Source: Actinomycetota bacterium
GTDB taxonomy: Bacteria; Actinomycetota; Thermoleophilia; UBA2241
Assembly: GCA_003157715.1 (NCBI GenBank)
Contig: PMKK01000141.1
Coordinates: 1 to 9,276, forward strand
DNA length: 9,276 bases
Reading direction: 5' to 3'
Part shown: piece by piece, positions 6,472-9,276 of the stretch
Numbering within the stretch: the stretch's first letter is position 1
Layout: each line of letters opens with the position of its first letter
The notes under the pieces: model-generated
What the model saw: the letters and a program-made list of their open reading frames with translations, nothing else
Told to the model about the DNA's origin: nothing
The model's database searches: none
Position numbers and translations under genes: made by a program

Positions 6472-7370
6472 AACGACCGCCCTTCACCGGCCAGCCGGCG
6501 AGGGGCCCGCGGCAGCGGGACCATAGCGTGGTCTGAGAGGCGCAATGTCCCCCGAAACCCGGCCTGCGCGGCTCGGTCGAGCGCCTCGCTCCAGAGCAGG
6601 CCGACCTGGTCCGCGGCGTGGGCGTCTGAGCTGATGACCAGGGGAACGCCACGCGCGCGGGCGGCGCGCAGCAGGTCGTTCGAGGGATACATGACGCCGG
6701 CGGGATCGCTGAAGCGGTCGGTGTTGAGCTCGATGGCGGCGCCCGAGGCGGCGATCGCGTCGAGGGACGTGTCGATCGCCGGGTCCACGGCCGTTCCGGG
6801 CGTGTGCCCCCAGAGCCCGATGTAGTCGAGGTGCGCGATGATGTCGAAGCCGCCGAACCGCGCTGCCCGGCGCACCGTCTCGTAGTAGGCGGCAAAGAGC
6901 GGGTCGGGGTCTGACCAGCGAGGGTCGTCGCGCAAGGCGGGATCGTTGAAATCGAAGCCGTCGACCATGTGCACGCCGCCGATGACGTAGTCGAACGGCC
7001 AGGCGTCGAGCAGCGCGCGCAGCTGCTCCTCGTGTGCCGGCAGGTAGTCGGCCTCGATCCCCAGGAGCACGGTGATCTCGTCGTAGCGGCTCGCGGCGTC
7101 GCGCACCTCCGTGACGTAGCGCTCGAGCTCCGCGAAGGGGACGGTGGGCATCTGCCACGGGGTCGGCTGCACCGGCGAGATGTGGTCGGCGATGCCGATC
7201 TCGGCCAGCCCTACGGCGATGGCGTGCTCGATGCACTCGGCCACGCTGCCGCTGCCGTCTGAGTAGGTGGTGTGGACGTGATAGTCGCCGGGAAGGCCGC
7301 GGGCCGCCTCGGGGGGGCGATCCTGCCCGGCCGTCGCCGGCTCGCGGCGGGTGTCACTCACATGGTTCAT
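6468..7370 (-). CDS. PHP-domain phosphoesterase (HisK-like histidinol-phosphatase family)
   Basis: This 300-residue cytoplasmic metal-dependent phosphatase has the PHP motifs in order: HVH (31-33), DH (62-63), E106 in GIEADY, H134 in GVHMVDG, H180 in AHLDYIGLWG, ELNTDR (214-219) and the closing DAH (249-251). These residues bind a cluster of two or three metal ions that hydrolyses a phosphomonoester. The order matches histidinol-phosphatases of the HisK type, though many such proteins act on other phosphates. ATG 7370 has GAGGTG close upstream; an open frame starting at 7445 lacks such a site. Its stop is the reverse complement of the transferase stop (CTAG, 6468-6471). No histidine genes are nearby, so a role in the neighbouring head-group or amino-sugar chemistry is at least as likely as histidine synthesis. 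Confidence 0.87.
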   Translation of the reverse strand: MNHVSDTRREPATAGQDRPPEAARGLPGDYHVHTTYSDGSGSVAECIEHAIAVGLAEIGIADHISPVQPTPWQMPTVPFAELERYVTEVRDAASRYDEITVLLGIEADYLPAHEEQLRALLDAWPFDYVIGGVHMVDGFDFNDPALRDDPRWSDPDPLFAAYYETVRRAARFGGFDIIAHLDYIGLWGHTPGTAVDPAIDTSLDAIAASGAAIELNTDRFSDPAGVMYPSNDLLRAARARGVPLVISSDAHAADQVGLLWSEALDRAAQAGFRGTLRLSDHAMVPLPRAPRRLAGEGRSF

Positions 7371-7677
7371 AAACGCACCTCGGTATCGACGGTCGGCGGC
7401 CACTGATGCTGCCTGGGCATGACGATCGTTCAAAGAGGCTCCCATGAGTCGGTTAGGGGATGATGAGCGCGCCGTGACGAATCGGCGTCGAGGATCGCAG
7501 GCGGTAGGCCATGATCACTGTGTCGGCAGATTCCCGGCGTTCACGAGAGGCGGCTTCGACGCTCCCGCGCGGGGAGTCGCCTCCAGGGCGCCGCGAAGCG
7601 CGGCGAGGCCACCCGCCGCCCTGGGCTCTTGGGTGGATCCGCATGCGCGCTGATCTACAGCGTCTTCGCTGACTTGT
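7371..7677. other. 307-bp gap between two leftward genes
   Basis: The gap holds the presumed promoter of the PHP gene (a TTGAAC lies near 7430 on the minus strand, without a convincing -10), a nested inverted repeat at 7583-7624 and most of a duplicated copy of the SIS gene's 3' end at 7657-7679. Short arginine-rich frames exist on both strands, one with GAGG before an ATG at 7444, but composition and third-position use do not support a gene. The gap suggests that the SIS and PHP genes are transcribed separately. Confidence 0.45.
7583..7624. repeat. Nested inverted repeat
   Basis: An outer pair CCAGGGCG (7583-7590) and CGCCCTGG (7617-7624) encloses a perfect inner hairpin CGCCGCG-AAG-CGCGGCG (7589-7605). 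Inner and outer arms overlap by two bases, so both cannot form in full at once. It lies about 50 bases past the SIS gene stop in the direction of transcription and could act in 3'-end formation or mRNA stability. There is no following U-run. Confidence 0.5.
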
Positions 7678-7702
7678 TCACAGCGTCTTCGTTATCTTGT
7701 TC
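7657..7702 (-). repeat. 23-bp tandem duplication of the SIS gene 3' end
   Basis: Two adjacent 23-bp units, 7657-7679 and 7680-7702, match at 20 positions. The right unit contains the last codons of the SIS gene (NKITKTL) and the first two bases of the stop triplet as read on the plus strand. The left unit is a second copy just after the gene and would encode NKSAKTL followed by TAG in the shifted frame. It is a direct, slightly diverged duplication of a gene terminus. Confidence 0.85.
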
Positions 7703-8760
7703 AGCCCGCGCGGCTTGTCGGGGTCGTAGCCGCGCGCCGCGGCCAGGTGAAGCGCCAGTAGCTGGCCGGGCACGATCGCCACGAGCGGCGACAGCGCTTC
7801 GGGTACCGCCCGCGGCAGGCGCAGGCCGCGCCGCCTGCCGGTCTCGCCGCCCCGCGGCGTGGTCTCCACGCCCGCTCGCGTGTCTTCTGCGCCTGCCCGC
7901 GTGTCCTCGACGACCACGAGCTCGGCCTTGCGCTCCAGCAGGTCGCGCTCGAGCTGCCGCATGGCCGGCAGCGCGCGGCCCGCGAGCGAGAACAGCAGGG
8001 CCGGGTAGCCGGGCTCGACCATGGCGATCGGTCCGTGCATGAGGTCGGCGGCCGAGTAGGGCATGGCGGCGATGTAGGACGTCTCCTTGAACTTGAGCGC
8101 CGCCTCGAGCGCGGTGGCGAAGTTATAGCCGCGCGCGGTCACCAGCAGGCGCTCGCTGAAGCGCAGCCACTGGGCGATCTCGGCGATCTCGCGGTCGAGT
8201 GACAAGGCGGCGCGCATGGCCTCGGGAACAGTGTCGCGCAGGGCGGCCAGCAGGCTCTCGTCGCCGCACCACTGCGCCCAGAACAGGGCGAGCACGGCGA
8301 GCTGGCTCGTGTAGGTCTTGGTCGCGGCCACGGCCTGCTCGCGCCCGGCGTGGGTGGCCAGCACGGTGTCGGCCTGGCGTGCCAGCAGGCTGTCGTCGTC
8401 GTTGGTGATGGCGATGGTGAAGGCGCCCGCGCGGCGCGCGTGGGCGACGTACTCGGCCACGTCGGGCGTCTCGCCGCTCTGGCTCACGCCGACGACGAGG
8501 CACTGGCGCAGGTCGATGGGGGTGTCGTAGACGGTCGCCGAGCTGGGCACGGCCAGGCCGGCCGGAAGACCGGCGTGGATGGTGGCCAGGTACTTGCCGA
8601 ACACGGCCGCGTTGTCGCTCGTGCCGCGCGCGGCGTAGAGCACGAAGCGCGCGCCGGCCGCGCGCGCCGCCGCTGCCGCCGCGCGATAGGGCGCGAGGTC
8701 GGCGGCGAGCCGGGCCACGATCTCGGGTTGGGCGAAGATCTCGTCGCGCATGAAACTCAT
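7678..8760 (-). CDS. GlmS-like double-SIS sugar-phosphate isomerase/deaminase
   Basis: This cytoplasmic enzyme of 360 residues has two SIS domains and no glutaminase domain. The first (about 37-160) has LYAARGTSDNAA, the phosphate-binding SQSGET (93-98) and EQAVAATKTYTSQL (141-154). The second (about 203-340) has LEAALKFKETSY and DLMHGP (239-244). The C-terminus has DPDKPRGLNKITKT, the family's active-site tail. The glutamate, histidine and lysine that act in GlmS isomerisation appear conserved (E226, H242, K355). It therefore probably interconverts or deaminates a 2-amino sugar phosphate, as in NagB-II/AgaS-type proteins. ATG 8760 has GAGG seven bases upstream; an in-frame ATG at 8751 is less well placed. 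A repetitive, charged insertion lies at about 285-313, where homologues have a tight turn. It is divergent from the aminotransferase gene. The exact sugar is not known. Confidence 0.88.
   Translation of the reverse strand: MSFMRDEIFAQPEIVARLAADLAPYRAAAAAARAAGARFVLYAARGTSDNAAVFGKYLATIHAGLPAGLAVPSSATVYDTPIDLRQCLVVGVSQSGETPDVAEYVAHARRAGAFTIAITNDDDSLLARQADTVLATHAGREQAVAATKTYTSQLAVLALFWAQWCGDESLLAALRDTVPEAMRAALSLDREIAEIAQWLRFSERLLVTARGYNFATALEAALKFKETSYIAAMPYSAADLMHGPIAMVEPGYPALLFSLAGRALPAMRQLERDLLERKAELVVVEDTRAGAEDTRAGVETTPRGGETGRRRGLRLPRAVPEALSPLVAIVPGQLLALHLAAARGYDPDKPRGLNKITKTL
7871..7912 (-). repeat. 21-bp in-frame repeat within the SIS gene
   Basis: Units 7871-7891 and 7892-7912 match at 16 of 21 positions and encode near-identical heptads containing EDTRAG, at residues about 284-297. 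The following residues (ETTPRGG, ETGRRRG) look like further decayed copies. The result is a flexible charged loop in the second SIS domain. Confidence 0.7.
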
Positions 8761-8774
8761 GGGGCTCCCTCGCT

Positions 8775-8811
8775 TTGCCGGCGCCGCTTGCGGTTGCCGT
8801 TTGCCGGACCA
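8775..8811 (+). promoter_or_regulatory. Cluster of TTGCCG motifs in the divergent promoter region
   Basis: TTGCCG occurs at 8775-8780, 8794-8799 and 8801-8806, with a variant TTGCGG at 8788-8793. The last one extends to TTGCCGGACCA, matching at ten of eleven positions the reverse complement of the 11-bp repeat on the other side of the central dyad (TTGCCGAACCA). It lies in the presumed leader of the SIS gene. Confidence 0.5.
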
Positions 8812-8829
8812 GTCGATAAGATGACCGAC

Positions 8830-8862
8830 GAACTAAGCATACAGAGTATACCAAGTTAGTTC
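8830..8862. promoter_or_regulatory. Overlapping dyads, AT-rich centre of the divergent promoter
   Basis: GAACTAA (8830-8836) and TTAGTTC (8856-8862) are perfect inverted arms. A second dyad centred two bases away pairs CTAAGCATAC (8833-8842) with GTATACCAAG (8846-8855) at seven of ten positions. The minus strand reads TTGGTATAC here, like half of the TTGGTATACCAA-type operators of some GntR/FCD regulators. It also holds a -10-like TATACT for leftward transcription of the SIS gene. This is the only AT-rich stretch in the region. Confidence 0.5.
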
Positions 8863-8956
8863 GGCAATGGTTCGGCAATGGTTCGGCAACGGTCCGGCAG
8901 TGATTTGGCAGTGATCCGGTAACGATTCGATACGGTTCGGCAACAGTCGGGAATTG
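8859..8956 (+). repeat. 11-bp tandem repeat array in a divergent promoter
   Basis: Eight units follow each other with consensus GTTCGGCAAYG: 8859-8869, 8870-8880 and 8881-8891 are nearly identical. The units at 8892, 8903 and 8914 are degenerate, the one at 8925 is 10 bp long, and the one at 8935-8945 returns to the consensus. A ninth, poorly conserved unit reaches 8956. The period is close to one turn of B-DNA, so each copy faces the same side of the helix. It ends about 40 bases before the aminotransferase start. The period is not a multiple of three and no frame through it begins a gene. Confidence 0.85.
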
Positions 8957-8997
8957 ACTCGCCAGCCGTTCGAGCAGCCCGTCAGGAGCAGATGCCC

Positions 8998-9276
8998 ATG
9001 GACTTCGCAGCACGATACGACGAACGCATGCCGCGTTCGCGCGAGCTCTTCGCTCGCGCCCGCCGCGTCATTCCCGCCGGCGCCGGCAGCAGCGCCCGCA
9101 CCTTCAAGTTCGGCTGGGTGCCCTATCCGCCGTTCATCGCCGAGGGTCTGGGCTCGCGCATGACCGACGTCGACGGCCACGAGTACATCGACTATTTGCT
9201 CGGCCTCGGGCCCATGATCCTCGGCCACCGTCCGCCCGTGGTGACCAAGGCCGTCCAGGACGCCGTGGCCTCGCTG
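8998..9276 (+). CDS. Class III aminotransferase, GSA-aminomutase-like (5' part)
   Basis: The first 93 codons of a PLP-dependent class III aminotransferase are present; the gene continues beyond the right edge. The start of the fold is clear: an amphipathic N-terminal helix (RSRELFARARRVIPAG), then GAGSSARTF, PPFIAEGLGSRMTDVDG and EYIDYLLGLGPMILGHRPP. This pattern is that of glutamate-1-semialdehyde 2,1-aminomutases and related transaminases or lyases. The PLP lysine and other active-site residues lie outside the window. I chose ATG 8998 because AGGAG (8984-8988) is nine bases upstream; ATG 8992 would leave only three. It is divergent from the SIS gene, sharing the repeat-rich promoter. Its placement next to sugar and head-group genes argues against a role only in heme synthesis, but this is inference. 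Confidence 0.88.
   Translation, partial: MDFAARYDERMPRSRELFARARRVIPAGAGSSARTFKFGWVPYPPFIAEGLGSRMTDVDGHEYIDYLLGLGPMILGHRPPVVTKAVQDAVASL

Noticed and set aside
7444..7653. Small rightward gene with GAGG before its ATG
   Set aside because: The 69-codon frame is arginine-rich, covers the inverted repeat, has weaker third-position GC than the real genes and shows no known family.
8859..8956. CRISPR array or plasmid-like iterons
   Set aside because: Units are 11 bp with no spacers, so it is not CRISPR. No replication initiator gene is near, so an origin is not supported.

Overview
The window is GC-rich DNA (roughly two thirds G+C by eye, with GC-dominated third codon positions) from a bacterium. 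Genes are compact, have Shine-Dalgarno sites and are arranged in short divergent and convergent units. No rRNA, tRNA, transposase or CRISPR array is visible. I cannot assign a phylum. Soil or marine high-GC lineages that carry MttB-family methyltransferases and GAF-type regulators would fit, but that is only an inference. I support seven genes, one of them cut by the right edge.

Left part (1-4298): a 10-bp tandem repeat at the edge is followed by a leftward regulator with a MerR/excisionase-type helix-turn-helix and a GAF domain. It is divergent from a non-pyrrolysine MttB-superfamily (trimethylamine/betaine methyltransferase family) gene. A leftward FAD-dependent oxidoreductase of the DAO/PuuB-OrdL type converges on the methyltransferase gene. 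Together they suggest catabolism of a methylated or quaternary amine under control of the GAF regulator. No corrinoid protein, MtgA-type partner or folate enzyme lies in the window, so the substrate is open.

Middle (4299-6471): a 674-bp stretch without a confident gene holds a 12-bp repeat, a perfect 19-bp palindrome and a short leftward reading frame with a strong ribosome site. It is followed by a tightly coupled rightward pair: a LicC/PntC-like nucleotidyltransferase and a CDP-alcohol phosphatidyltransferase with PssA-like features. By family logic the pair activates a phosphorylated (or phosphonate) alcohol as its CMP/CDP derivative and transfers it to a lipid or small-molecule acceptor. 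This is the best candidate for an undescribed pathway here.

Right part (6468-9276): a PHP-family phosphatase gene (HisK-like) shares its stop codon with the transferase gene in the convergent orientation. Behind it lies a GlmS-like double-SIS sugar-phosphate isomerase/deaminase gene, also leftward. The SIS gene is divergent from a class III (glutamate-1-semialdehyde aminomutase-like) aminotransferase that runs off the window. Their shared promoter region carries eight degenerate copies of an 11-bp repeat on one side of an AT-rich dyad and the same TTGCCG core in opposite orientation on the other side. Short tandem duplications recur through the window (10, 12, 21, 23 and 11 bp), including one that copied the 3' end of the SIS gene and one that lengthened its protein.
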